DNA of 64,000 bases, taken from assembly GCA_007922225.1 (NCBI GenBank), contig ML679958.1, positions 59,916,862 through 59,980,861 on the forward strand. The letters run 5' to 3'. The notes under the pieces were generated by a model, which was not told the origin of the DNA, did no database searches, and saw only the letters and a list, made by a program, of their open reading frames with translations. This stretch comes from Emydura subglobosa (taxonomy: Eukaryota; Chordata; Testudines; Chelidae). The translations under genes were made by a program, and so were the position numbers. Below, piece by piece: positions 23,685 through 34,526 of the stretch (position 1 is the first letter of the stretch; every line of letters begins with the position of its first letter).

Positions 23685-24665
23685 AGAATCATAGAAGATT
23701 AGAGTTGGAAGGGACCTCAGGAGGTCATCTAGTCCAACCCCCTGCTCAGAGTAGGACTAACCTAAGTTAAATCATGCCAGACAGGGCATTGTCAAGCTGC
23801 AGCTTAAAAACCTCTAAGGATGGAGATTCCACCACCTCCCTAGGTAACCCATTCCAGTGCTTCACTACCCTCCTAGTGAAAAACTTTTTCCTAGTACCCA
23901 ATCTAGACCTCTCCCACTGCAACTTGAGGCCATTGCTTCTTGTTCTGTCATCTAGTACCGTTGAGCTCAGCCTAGCTCCATCCTCCCTGGAACCGCCTTT
24001 CAGGTAGTTAAAGGCAGCTATCAAATCCCACCTCATTCTTCTCTTTTGCGGACTAAACAAGCCTAGTTCCCTCAGCCTCTCCTCATAAGTTTTGTGCTCC
24101 AGCCCCCTAATCATTTTTGTTGTCCTCCACTGGACTCTCTCCAACTTCTCCACATCCTTTTTGTAATGGGGGGCACAAAACTGGACTCCAAGTGTGACCT
24201 CACCAGTGCTGAATAGAGGGGACTAATCACTTCCCTCGATCTGCTGGCAATACTCCTACTAATGCAGCCCAATATGCTATTAGCCTTCTTGGCAACCAGG
24301 GCACACTGCTGACTCACATCCAGCTTCTTATCCATTGTAACGCCCAGGACCTTTTCTGCAGAACTGCTGCCTATCCCGTCAGTCCCCAGTCTGTAGCTGT
24401 GCATGGGATTCTTCCGTCCTAAGTGCAGGACTCTGCATTTGTACTTGTTGAACCTCATCAGATTTCTTTTGGCCCAATCCGCCAATTTGTCTAGGTCCCT
24501 CTGTATCCTATCCCTACCTTCCACGGTATCTACCACTCCCCCTAGCTTAGTGTCATCTGAAAACTTGCTGAGGGTGCTATCTACCCCATCCTCCAGATCA
24601 TTAATGAAGATGTTGAACAAAATGGCCTCAGGACCGACCCCTGGGGCACTCTGCTTGTTACCGTT
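23685..24665 (-). mobile_element. CR1 LINE, 5'-truncated, inside Harbinger-1
   Basis: The 3' tail begins CATAGAATCATAGAAGATTA on the plus strand. Two minus-strand frames carry CR1 ORF2: 24600-24111 with [19 protein letters not shown] and [13 protein letters not shown] (RT catalytic pair) and the thumb, and 24153-23767 with the C-terminal region ending [10 protein letters not shown] frameshift near 24150 separates them. The copy starts just upstream of the IFINDL block, so most of the RT palm is absent. It is closely similar to the copy at 11.6 kb and separates two parts of the Harbinger Myb/SANT-like gene. Confidence 0.9.
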
Positions 24666-25019
24666 TGCCAGCTTGATGTGCATCCTAGCATCATTGTTAA
24701 CTCTCAGGAGTAAGGTATCAGCTTCTATGGCCCCTGCCTGTGGAAAATGGTGACACAATTTGAAATTTTTCCCTATGTACCTGCATTTATACCCCAAGCA
24801 ATCACCCACCCAGAATCTCGACCCAGTTGGATGATTCACCCCACCCCGTCCTGCTAAACTCACCATTCCCAGGCTGTTCAAGGAGCTATCCTCTACCCAA
24901 GGGACACTAAGAAAGAGGTGTGTTTAACAGTAATGCATCTATAGTGTTAGGACACCCACAAAAATACTTCTGTTCATTGTTTCTTGTGCTTCCACAGCTG
25001 TGGCATTCGCAGCTAAAGC
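24666..25019. other. Harbinger-1 internal sequence, non-coding or intron
   Basis: Lies between the CR1 insertion and the last recognisable part of the plus-strand Harbinger gene. It probably includes an intron of that gene, because the protein homology resumes only at about 25025. No separate feature recognised. Confidence 0.4.
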
Positions 25020-25490
25020 CCCTATGTCTGCAGACTGCCTCCGGCTGATAAGGAAGTGAGCCCAGAGAAGCAAGGAGGACATGTTTCAGGAACTCCTCCA
25101 GTCCTCTGAGCTGGCCAAAAGAGAAAAAAGGGCATGGAGACAATCTGTGTCTGAAAGTCAGAAAATGAAGAGACAGGAAAGGAAAGAGAACCAGGAGTGA
25201 GTCATGGCATATCATATGTGCATGATCAAGGCCATGGAGAAATAGACAGAGCTGCTAAAGACAATAGTTTCATTGGAGACACAGTTCATGCATGCTTGCT
25301 CCTCCCCCGCAGCTGCAACAGAACTGCTTTCCCTGCTCTCCATAAACTCCCCCCAAGTAGTCCTACCAAAATCTCGGCCAGTCTTGGTACCCCTTACCCT
25401 CCACCCCCTCAGATAGCTATGAGAACGACAGCTGATCTTACACCCAGCTGTCATAGCTCAGACTGGCCCCCACTACTTTCTCCCCTTTAG
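25020..25490 (+). pseudogene. Harbinger Myb/SANT-like protein, C-terminal part
   Basis: One frame reads AQRSKEDMFQELLQSSELAK followed by REKRAWRQSVSESQKMKRQE, the charged coiled segment that ends Harbinger accessory proteins. There is an in-frame stop just before it and another at about 25198. A shifted frame then gives a proline-rich tail (GTPYPPPPQIAMRTTADLTP) and stops at 25490. A poly(A) signal AATAAA follows at 25529-25534, consistent with the end of the transcription unit. Separated from the first part by a CR1 insertion and a probable intron. Confidence 0.75.
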
Positions 25491-25528
25491 GCCCGTCTGT
25501 TTTTTGTGTTGTGCAATGTTTTGTATTT

Positions 25529-25534
25529 AATAAA
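25529..25534 (+). promoter_or_regulatory. Polyadenylation signal of the Harbinger-1 plus-strand gene
   Basis: AATAAA lies 39 bases after the last stop codon of the Myb/SANT-like gene, in T-rich surroundings, and before the 3' end of the opposing transposase gene. Position fits; use is not shown. Confidence 0.5.
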
Positions 25535-25988
25535 AGCAAGCTCTGAGAACAATAAGCACTCTTTATTTCTGTGTTGCACATGGTACTTTCACCTGTTACT
25601 GATACACAGCTCAAGCTGGATAGCAGTCATAGCATGGCACAATGCTGTTCCCCAAAACACCTTATGGGCTCTCATTCTCAAAATGGGCCCTCAATGGCCC
25701 TCTAATATCCCTAGCATCTGGCTGTTCATATGTAAATGCAAAGCGATCCGCCTCTGTGGTCCACCTAGGGGCAAACTTTTTGCACTTGGCTTCACATAAA
25801 TTGTGGTGCATGCAGCAGACGGGTATAACCATGGGAATATTGTCCTCATTTAGGTCCAGTTTGCCATAAAGGCACCTCCAACACACCTTTAACCTGCCAA
25901 ATGCACATTCAAGGGTCATTTGGCATTTCCTCGGCCTGTTATTGAAGAGCTCCTTGCTGCTGTCCAGGTTGCCTGTGTAAGGTTTCAT

Positions 25989-25993
25989 GAGCC
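25989..25993. repeat. Target-site duplication GAGCC, left
   Basis: GAGCC directly before the TG of the solo LTR; the identical 5 bases occur at 27108-27112. Removing one copy and the LTR joins the transposase codons for PWL and MKPYT, confirming the boundaries. Confidence 0.92.
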
Positions 25994-26446
25994 TGTCATG
26001 CGGGCTGACTTGAGAGGGGGGGTAGTTAGTATATTGTGTGACATCAGCATGGCAGAATCATAATAATCCATGTGGGATATGCCATGCCAGGTGTGGTTAG
26101 GAAGGTTATGATATGCTAAGTAAGAGAATATTACATATTTCCATGTGTAATATGTGAAAGGGAAGTTATAGATGTATTTGAGATGTCTGTGTTTCAATTG
26201 TGCTGCCTGGGCAACACCCCAGATAGGAAGGCTGCAGAACAATGGCCAGTGTAATGGCCCATTAAGGCCTTCCCAGGTGCGAGGGGCCCAGAGAAAGAAG
26301 CCAGCATCACCACTGAGTCACCAGAACCTGCTTACGTGACTGGACCCCAGGCACACCTGAAGAGTCACCAGGATTGGCCCATATGACTCTGGACTCCATT
26401 TTAGCTCCAGCAAAGTTCACAGGCCACATGGCGAAATGACAGAGGA

Positions 26447-26454
26447 TATATAAG
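26447..26454 (+). promoter_or_regulatory. TATA box of the solo LTR
   Basis: TATATAAG located about 455 bases into the LTR and 265 bases before its AATAAA signal, the usual geometry of an LTR promoter. Confidence 0.55.
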
Positions 26455-26717
26455 ATCAAGCCAGAGAAACCATTTTGTCTTTGTTCCTGTCCAGTCTGCA
26501 GACACACACACCTATCTCTGGAACAATTCATCTTGCAACTGATCCGAAGGACTTAGACCCATCCAGGTACTGGATGTGAACCAGAGAGAACTACACAAGC
26601 CTGCAAATCCACATTTCTTCCAGAAACCTGATGTAAATGGACTTTTAATCATTTGTATATCTGTGATTTACTTTAACCTTTTAACATTTTTCTTATGGTT
26701 TATTTCTTTCTTCTTAC

Positions 26718-26723
26718 AATAAA
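26718..26723 (+). promoter_or_regulatory. Poly(A) signal of the solo LTR
   Basis: AATAAA within a T-rich segment; with the TATA box it sets the plus orientation of the LTR. Confidence 0.6.
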
Positions 26724-27107
26724 CCTTTAGTTTAGATACTAAAGGATTGGCTGCCAGCGTGGTATTTTAGGTAAGATCCAAACTTATATTGATCTGGTAC
26801 TGTGGCTGACCCTTTGGGGTCAGAGGGAACCTTTTTAGCAAAGAGCAGAGAGTTTAAGTAACTGGTCTCTTTGCTGGACCTGGTGCTGATTTGGGAGCCT
26901 GGAGCTGAAATGCAGTGAAGGAGGCTGTGGGCATTTGTGGACTGGGTTCGTGATATCCAGTGTGGGGTAATCAGAAGCAGTTCGTGGCTGGTTGGGAAGC
27001 CGGGCTTCAGTGTCACCCACCAGCGTGGGGAGAATCTGCTCTCCTTTTGCAGCCTGCCCTGACCTTGGCATTATCAGTTGGCTACCCTGGGCACAGGTCG
27101 TATCACA

Positions 27108-27112
27108 GAGCC
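27108..27112. repeat. Target-site duplication GAGCC, right
   Basis: Second copy of the 5-bp duplication created by LTR-element integration. Confidence 0.92.
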
Positions 27113-28870
27113 ATGGCATTAGTGGGTGGGCTGGGTCTCCCAGGATCACTATGGGCATCTCAACATCCCCTATTGGAATCTTGTGGTCTGGAAAGAAAGT
27201 CCCTGCTTGTAGCTTCTGGAACAAGCCAGTGTTCCTGAAGATACAAGCATCATGCATCTTTCCTGACCAACCCACGTTGACGTCAATGAAATTCCCACAG
27301 TGATCCACAAGCACCTGCAGTACCATAGAAAAGTACCCCTTTCGGTTGACGTTCTCCATTGCAAGATGATCTGGGGCCAAAATTGGGATATGTGTGCCAT
27401 CTATTGCCCCATTACAGTTAGGGAATCCCATCGCTGTGAAGCCATCCACTATTTCATGCACATTGCCCAGTCACAATCCCTCACAGCAGAATGCAATTAC
27501 TGGCCCTGCACACTTGCAGTAACATAGATCCAGTGGTGGACTTGCTGACTCCAAACTGATTAGCGACTGACCGATAGTAGTCTGGAGTTGCCAGTTTCCA
27601 CACAGCGATTGCCACGTGCTTCTCCACTCAGAGGGCAGCTCTCATTCTGGTGCCCTTGCGCTGCAGGGGACAGGTCAGCTCCACACAGAGTACCATGAAG
27701 ATGGCTTCGTGCGCTCAAAAGTCCTGCAGCCACTGGTCATCAACCCAGACCCACATAAGGATTTGATTCCACCACTCAGTGCTTGTCTCACGCTCCCAAA
27801 AGTGGCAGTTCAGTGTATGCAGATACCTCCTGAATGAAAACAGTAATATGGTGCTGTTTGTTTGCATGTCACTCAGCAGGTCAGGCGCCTCGGATTCCTG
27901 TTCTGATTCAGAGCTCATGATATGCTGCACGACCAGCCGCAATGTGTTCAGAAAGCTGACAGCAGCAGTGGGGAGCACTGTAAGATACATGATCCTTTCC
28001 GATAGAGATGGTGGGTGCACAGGAGACGGGGGCCCATTGAAAAATGACACAAAACGCAGCCGGGAATGCAATGAACGACGGGAGGGAAATCAGTGCATCA
28101 TGGGATGTTGAGCCAGCACCCATGCTGCTCCATGCTCCTCTCCTGCTTCCGACAATTCGTAGCGGCAGAAGGTGGAGAGTTGCACAGTGGGATAGCTGCT
28201 CACAATGCACTGCTCTCACTGCCAATACCAGAGCACCAAATGTGGACGCAGTTTGACGGCACTGTGCTGTGTAGATGGGCACGAGTGCTGTAATTACAGC
28301 GCTTTTTTATCATCTATGTAACTACTGTCGACAAACCTTTTTAGTGTAAACAAGGCCTTAATTGTGTCTGCCTAAGCTGCCACATTGCCTTATGAGAGTT
28401 GTAGTTTGGTTGTCTCCTGCCCCAATTTTGCCCTAGGGGCCCAGGCTTTCCAGACTAGGATCACCTATAATGCACTGTGGTCATGGGACTCCCATGATTA
28501 TTGTTGGGGCTAAGTTACATGGGGGACTGCAGTGCATTATGGGAGATGTAGCCTAGTCATGGGGCCTTGCTCATAAAAAAGAAAGGTGACATGAGGCACC
28601 CAACCTACAACTCCCATGAGGCAGTGCAGCACCTCAAGCAGATGTTGATTAATGTCAAACTGAACCAAAATTCAGTTAAACAAACCAAACTGTTATGATT
28701 TGAATTGACCCAGCCTCATAGGAAATGGTTGGTTTTGATTTTCTGGATGGAAGATAGAAACATTCTACAAAATGTATTTTTCCCACAGAACATTTCAATT
28801 TTGTGGTAACCACATTTCCTGTATAAAAAAAAGAGTTAATGGAAAATTCCCAACCAGCTCTACTATTTTA

Positions 28871-30825
28871 TGTGGGAACAAAGCTTCAGTTGTACTTACA
28901 CATGCAAATATCTCAAAGAACAGCATCCAGAGACAACTTTCAAACATACTGCATAGAGCAAGTGACTATTGGAGTGTACATCTTATCTCAATAAAAAACC
29001 CTCATTAAAAAAAAGTTATAATGCAAATAGATCAAACTCCTCATTCAATCTCTCTGAAAGCTTTGGTTAAAAATTGCTGGAATCTTACGCTTGTGGTGAC
29101 CTGACCATAATTATTGCTTTATTGTACCAAAGAGGCTTCCAAATTGAAATATGATGTCACCATGTATTTACTGTTAGACCTTGTCATATCAGAGTTGAGT
29201 GCAGAGATAATTATGAGACGCAAAGAGCTATGTGCTGGTTATTAGCTTCGGTAGTTTTTCAAGGAGGAGAAAGTCATCTGGATGACACTTTACTCTGTTT
29301 TCTTGAGCAGAGATTTGCCCTGCAATTAGGAAGAGCTTTTAAGCCTCATGTTTTCAGTATATAACTGATTTTGTATTGCATTTTGGGTCAGTGGCTACGG
29401 GGCTTTCTTTTGTTTCTGAAGTGAAATATACTGCTGCAAACTAAAACAAAGAAGTACTTGGAAATATATTATGCTGTGCATCACCACAGCCAGAAAAAGG
29501 CCTGAGAAATACTGGAGGAGCGTGTCTTCCTAATTTTTTTTTTTTGGCCAAAGAGATTAAAAAGTGTGTGCAACATCAACAGATGAGAGTATCCATTCAC
29601 ACAAACATACATAGAATAAATATCCCTCTGTGTGTGCAAAAATAGCATATGGGGATTAAGAGTCTTCATTTTTGTGCAAAATGGAGAGAAAAGAACACTG
29701 AGAGGAAATGAGGGTACTGCAAGTAGCAGCATAAGCTCTGCTATTTCCTGGCTAGGGAAGCGTGACTTATCCTCACTCACAGAATAAACACACAATGAGC
29801 AAAACAAGTCACCAGGGAAAAACAAAATCTGCAACATGAGGAAGAAAAAGCTTTGTACATGTTTCTGGCAGGAAATCCATTGTGCAAAAACAGACTCCAA
29901 TTCATCAGCAGGGAAGTGCCAGTCTTCTGCCAGGAAATTAACAGCCTGTTCCTCAAAAAGGGGTGACGCTACCTGGACTCTGAATCAGAACAACTGCAGC
30001 CTAGCCACAAACACATGCATATATTTTCACAGGAGAGTCCTTATAAACCTGCTGCTATTCTCAAAAAAGGAAAACATAGCTAAATTTAAATCAAGAGAAA
30101 AGAAGAAGTGAGACGTTTTACATTCAAGACAAAACAAAAAGCAAAGTCCTTAATGCCTCACACCCTACATCAGAGCTGATAGCTTGGCAGCACTCCATTA
30201 ACAAACACAAGAAATGAAGCCCCAAAAGAGTAGACACAATGGAGAAGAGAGACTTCTGCAGGCTAGGAAAACATATCTTGCTCATACTTCCTTGGTGGCA
30301 GCTTTCATCTGTGTTGGTAACTCCTATATCCCATTCACAACTATTCCATTCTGTGGTAGGAATTGGGAATGGGGAGAAAAAAAGATATCCATTGTACATT
30401 TCCAGATATCAGGGTTGAGAATAGGGTTGATCCAAGAGTTAACTGTGAATACATTATCTGATGAAGATAGCCTCGTTTCTTTTCATCAATTGTTCACCAA
30501 CTGATTCTTATTTCTGTGAGTGTGTCGGATGAATAGTTTATTGAACTAAATTTCAGCCTATGGGATATTTGAGAATAATTCACGTTGCTTATTTGCTATT
30601 CATTGATCGTTATTTCAGGTGTCTGTTTGGTTATGTAAGTTACATAAGATTGTTTCTGCTACCTAATTGAATGACTGACTTTTGTTTTAAAAAAAACAAC
30701 CGAAAAACAGGAGAAAAACAAACAATGATTAGTGAATAGCAAATAGCTAATAACAGACATCTTTGTGCTAGCGGACTTTACCCCTGCCTGAAACCCTGAG
30801 AAAGCCCCAGGGAGATAAACTGCAG
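28871..30825. other. No recognised gene
   Basis: AT-rich sequence. A 139-codon minus-strand frame at 29481-29900 is hydrophobic and cysteine/phenylalanine-rich with no known motif and arises from A/T-rich text; I do not consider it a gene. A T-run lies at about 29536-29546. Confidence 0.35.
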
Positions 30826-30912
30826 CTTTGACTGTCTATACGAAAGGTTGCACTGGTACAGTTACACCAATAGCTGTAATCAGGGCAAATGACCAGTGTA
30901 GACTTTGCAGTG
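30826..30912. mobile_element. Short MITE fragment
   Basis: Ends carry CTGTCTATACG and CAGTGTAGAC, which can pair as degenerate Harbinger-type terminal repeats, with CACTGGTACAGTTACACC between. Too short and diverged to fix limits. Confidence 0.4.
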
Positions 30913-31154
30913 ATTTATGCTACTTGAAAGTCTACTTGTTTTTTGCCTGGAGTTATTGGTAGGTATGTAATAATGAACAGTGAATATTCTTGTTTGTTCA
31001 CAAATATCTTTGTTTGTATCTTAATTCAGGTGGCGCCTGAGAGATTTGCGTGTGATCACTGGGCTATGGAAACACATCTGGAACAATAGAATTTTCTGTT
31101 CTTTAAATGTTAACTCACTGGTGACACAACTCACAGATCAGAGTCATGTGACAG

Positions 31155-31270
31155 ACAAGGCCTTGAAAGCTTGTCTCTTTCGCCAACAGAAGTTGATCCA
31201 ATAAGAGATATTACCTTACCTACCTTGTCTTTCTAATATCCTGGAACCAACTCAGCAACAATAACACTGC
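31155..31270 (+). mobile_element. Penelope-like or other retroelement 3'-end scrap
   Basis: Text CTTGAAAGCTTGTCTCTTTC, GCCAACAGAAGTTGATCCAA and CTACCTTGTCTTTCTAATAT, ending with CCTGGAACCAACTCAGCAAC, is a very common turtle repeat segment of the same style as the PLE 3' end seen on minus at 55.3 kb (...AAAGCTTATG...AAATTTGTTAG). Only the terminal 115 bases are present. Confidence 0.5.
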
Positions 31271-32580
31271 AGCCATGAGTTACTGACACTTGAACGATTA
31301 CATTATAATATACAATACTGTAATTACATAACATATTGCAAAATTCAAGCACTGGGTAGACACGATTTTCAATCTACCAGCTTTCTGTCCACATCACTGT
31401 GCAAGTGTAACTTACACAGAGGGCTAAGTCATTTAACTCTTTGATACGGGTGTGTAAATCCAAGATTCCAGATATCCCAAAATTTGAGGATGAAAATGTT
31501 CAAGTTGCCTGAAGCCCAATAATGACTGGACACAGAATCTAAATCCACCTCTACTGCCCACATATGCTACAGTTTTTATCCACATCTTAACCGCGATGCC
31601 AGTGATTTCAAAAGTGCAGGTAGAGGCCATTTCTGATTGTGATATTGTTTTTACAGTCAGGATTTCTGATATAAACAAATGATAGAAATACAGATTCACT
31701 GTGGAGGTACAACACAGGACAGTTTTACCTTCTGTCACAAAGTTTATCACAATAATCATTTTAGCATCTGGGTCCGAGTGCAGTTGCACGGCCATCTCCA
31801 TGAGACGCTTGCAGAGACAAAGTGCTTGGCCTTCTTAGGTCTGGCTGGGGAAAGATTGGCAAATACTGCACCTAGCCATGATGTGAGCTTCTCTCAGGCA
31901 GTAGAGACAGCATTGACGCTCATCGCTGACTAAGTAGGATCATGGGCAGGAGGCTCAGAGTGTGAAGCCTGGAGTCCTGGGCATAGTCTAGTACCCACAG
32001 GGGAATACAATAGGGACCATCACTCAAAGAGGAAGAAGAAGATTCAAAGGATCCTAGAGCACAGAGCCAGCTCTCAGGTTCCATTACGAGGGGGGCAAGT
32101 GGGAAAAAAGAAGACTCAGACCTTTGGGTGGAGTTCTGGGAGAGGGTTTATTTAAGCTACAGGGGAATTCTTAGGGGTTACCACTGGTTCCAGGGTCTGG
32201 GCAGGAGACCACAAGGTTGCAGCTCTCATGATGGGGTGCTAGATAGAGGCTCTGCCTGGTCATCATAACAAAAACAATCTATTATTTAAAGGCTTGAGCT
32301 GTGAAATTCAAAATAAAGCATGGCCGTAATCCATGTTGTATGTCAAAAGCCAAACTCATCTCGAAAGTGGATTTTCGGTGGAGGGGCTTTGTAACATACA
32401 TACAATGTATGGACATAGGGTTTGCATAATAGTGCAAGGGTTCAGTCTTGTAAATGGTTATGCAGTGGAATCCTCTTAAATAGTGAACTCATTTATTTCA
32501 AAAGAAACCTTCTCCATGAGAGGAGGTTCAATATAACCAGGATTGCAGTTTGCGCACGGCTATGAATTTAAACACTTATA
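31271..32580. other. No recognised gene
   Basis: Contains a 122-codon minus-strand frame (31433-31801) and an 84-codon plus-strand frame (31679-31933) without recognisable domains. The segment 32060-32290 has a GC-richer repeat look (TGGTTCCAGGGTCTGGGCAG) but no terminal repeats could be paired. Confidence 0.35.
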
Positions 32581-32582
32581 TA

Positions 32583-34185
32583 GAATCATAGCATAGAATA
32601 GTAGGACTGGAACGGACCTCGAGAGGTCATCTAGTCCAGGCCCCTGCATTTATGGCAGGACCAAGCATTATCTAGACCATCCGTGACAGGTGTTTGTCTA
32701 ACCTGCTTTTTAAAATATCCAATGATGGAGATTCCACAACCTCCCTAGGCAATTTATTCCAGTGCTTAACTACTCTGACAGTTAGGAAGTTTTTCCTAAT
32801 GTTCAACCTAAACTGCTCTTACTGCAATTTAAGCCCATTTTGTCTTGTCCTATCCTCAGATGTTAAGGAGAACAATTTTCCTCCTTGTAACAACCTCTTA
32901 TGTATTTGAAAACTGTTATCTTATCCCTCCTGGTGAATTCCATCAGGCCCTGGTAACTTGAAGACATCTAACTTATCTAAGTAATTTTTAACTTGTCCTT
33001 TCCCCAGTTTAGCCTCAGATCCTACCTCATTTTCATAGGCATTTTTTGTTAGATATCTATTTGCTACCAAACATTTTGGTGAAGATTGAAACAGAAAAAT
33101 ATTTTTCCACTTTTGCCATTTCCACATTTTCTGTTATTGTTTTTCCCCCTTCACTGAGTAACGAGCCTACCCTGTCCTTGATCTTCCTCTTGCTTCTAAT
33201 GTATTTGCAGAATGTTTTCTTGTTATCTTTTATTTCTATAGCTAGTTTAAACTCAGTTTGTGCCTTGGCCTTTCTAAATTTTTCCCTACATACTTGTGTT
33301 ATTTGTTTATAGTCATCCTTTGTAATTTGATCTAGTGTCCACTTTTTGTGCGACTCTTTTGTTAGTTTCAGATAATTGAAGAGCTCCTGGTTAAGCCAGC
33401 ATGGTCTCTTGCCGTACTTTCTATTTTTCCTATGCAGTCAGATAGTTTGCTCTTGTACCCTTGATAACATCTCTTTGAAAAACTGCCAACACTCTTGAAC
33501 TGTTTTTCCCCATAGATTTACTTCTCATGGGATCTTTTCTACCAACTCCCTGAGTTTGCTAAAATCTGCCTTCTTGAAATCCATTATCTTTATTATGCTG
33601 CTTTCCCTTCTACCATTCCTTAGAATCATGAACACCATCATTTCAAGATCACTTTCACCTAAACTGCCTTCCACTTTCAAATTCTCAACCAGTTCCTCCC
33701 TATTTGTCTTCATCAAATTTAGAATAGCCTCTCCCCTCTTACCTTTCTCCACCTTCTGAAATGAAAAATTGTCTCCAATACATTCCAAGAACTTGCTGGA
33801 TAATCAGCCCTGCTGTGTTATTTTCCCAACAGATGTCGCGGTAGTTGAGTTCCCCATCACCACCAAGTCCTGTGCTTTGGATGATTTTGTTAGTTGTTTA
33901 AAAAAACCTCATTGACTCTTCTTGCTGGTTAGGTAGTATATAGTAGACCCCTCTGATGACATCACCCTTGTTTTTTACCACTTTTATCCTTACCCAGAGA
34001 CTTTCAACAAACCTGTGTTCTATTTCCATCTCAACCTCAGTCCAAGTGTATACATCTTTAATATATAAGGCAACACCTCCTCTCTTTTTCCCCCTGCCTG
34101 TCCTTCTTGAGAAAGCTATACCCTTCTACACCAATATTCCAGTCATGGAATATTGTGACTTTTGTTTTTCTTGGAGATCTTGGAT
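32583..34185 (-). mobile_element. CR1 LINE with the RT core deleted
   Basis: The 3' tail (TAGAATCATAGCATAGAATA) and C-terminal/3' UTR part occupy 32583-32930. At about 32932 the sequence jumps to the region that precedes the RT in ORF2: [16 protein letters not shown] on the minus strand. From there the element runs on through the linker to the end of the endonuclease domain, seen as [20 protein letters not shown] and [20 protein letters not shown] at 33788-33525. Up to about 34185 the upstream endonuclease-coding text continues. Many stops and shifts are present. About 1 kb of RT coding sequence is missing between the two halves, compared with the copies at 2.2 and 11.6 kb. Confidence 0.87.
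33525..33788 (-). pseudogene. CR1 endonuclease C-terminal remnant
   Basis: An 87-codon open frame within the CR1. It corresponds to the end of the apurinic-type endonuclease domain and the following linker, with the SDLEMMVF block where intact CR1 has the catalytic SDHEMVxF; the usual His of the active-site SDH is replaced by Leu here. The piece has no start of its own. Confidence 0.82.
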
Positions 34186-34526
34186 GAAAGATTTGATATA
34201 AATACAAGATATTACTGATGGACCTCTACTTTCATATTCTTTGTATAGAGGTTTCTACTATTTTTTAAACCTTTTATGTGACAGTCTAGAACATTTTGTT
34301 TCCCGAGATTGCAATTCAACTCTGTGCAGCACAAGACTCTATATCACTTACATTCTATTTAATCCTAGAAACTATGTTTTAAGCGGTGCATAGCCCTTGC
34401 TCTGCTGCTCTGAGTACTCCAGCTGAGTGCGAGAATGCTTTCCCTCCCTACACACTAAATATGTTACTGGTCAGAGCTATTTTAATTGAGAGCAGTTGTC
34501 ACTTATTGCAGAGAACTTGTAAATTA

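Larger units (their letters stand above)
25994..27107 (+). mobile_element. Solo LTR of an endogenous retrovirus-type element, 1114 bp
   Basis: Begins TGTCATGCGGG and ends GGTCGTATCACA, i.e. the TG...CA termini of LTRs, flanked by exact 5-bp duplications GAGCC. Plus orientation is indicated by a TATA-like TATATAAG at 26447-26454 and a poly(A) signal AATAAA at 26718-26723, placing U3, R and U5 in the expected order. No internal gag/pol/env or primer-binding region is present, so this is the product of LTR-LTR recombination or a non-autonomous LTR unit. Duplication length of 5 fits gammaretrovirus-like or ERVL-like and Gypsy elements; the exact class is not decided. Confidence 0.88.
25662..28071 (-). 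pseudogene. Harbinger-1 DDE transposase (HARBI1-like), split by a solo LTR
   Basis: Cut-and-paste transposase of the PIF/Harbinger superfamily, related to the domesticated gene HARBI1. Read on minus: an N-terminal part (28071-27715) with HFWERETSTEWWNQILMWVW and DDQWLQDF; a broken middle with WKLATPDYYRSVANQFGV-like text (27630-27540); the DDE_4 domain with the first catalytic Asp in CNGAIDGTHIPI (27400), the second in VGWSGKMHDACIFRNTGLFQ (27270), and ILGDPAHPLMPWL up to 27113. The solo LTR intervenes, then the frame resumes as MKPYTGNLDSSKELFNNRP and the catalytic Glu block TLECAFGRLKVCWRCLYGK, then CCMHHNLCEAKCKKF. The LTR alone would inactivate it; frameshifts in the N-terminal half also do. 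The open frame running through 27107 into the LTR is an artefact. Confidence 0.9.
22362..28357. mobile_element. Harbinger-1: two-gene PIF/Harbinger transposon, 6 kb, nested insertions
   Basis: Terminal inverted repeats: left GGCCTAGTCTACACTAGA, and reverse complement of the right GGCCTTGTTTACACTAAA. The flanks are TAA (22359-22361) and TTA (28358-28360). Harbinger duplicates a TWA triplet, so these differ by one base, or the boundary is shifted within the TAAGGCC/GGCCTTA palindrome. Inside are the two genes expected of an autonomous Harbinger, in convergent orientation: a Myb/SANT-like protein on plus and a DDE transposase on minus. A CR1 copy (23.69-24.66 kb) and a solo LTR (25994-27107) were inserted later. 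Without them the element would be about 3.9 kb. It is dead because both genes carry frameshifts and insertions. Confidence 0.87.
22190..28870. mobile_element. Older AT-rich DNA element interrupted by Harbinger-1
   Basis: The two flanks of Harbinger-1 look like two parts of one older repeat. 22190-22358 is rich in AAATTTTGATTTG-type text. 28361-28870 goes from GC-rich text with repeated small inverted pairs (CATGGGACTCCCATGATTAT, GTGCATTATGGGAGATGTAG) to an AT-rich right end finishing in GGAAAATTCCCAACCAGCTC. Similar AT-rich ends occur at 8115-8220 and 36640-36995. I could not pair the outer ends or find a target duplication, so the assignment is tentative. Confidence 0.45.

Noticed and set aside
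26835..27107. C-terminal 90 residues of the open frame ending at 26835
   Set aside because: They are read out of the solo LTR; only the part above 27112 is transposase.
29481..29900. 139-codon hydrophobic minus frame
   Set aside because: Hydrophobicity comes from a T-rich strand; no signal peptide plus mature domain or conserved motif.
31433..31801. 122-codon minus-strand frame
   Set aside because: No domain or family resemblance found; overlaps an open frame on the other strand; no gene context.
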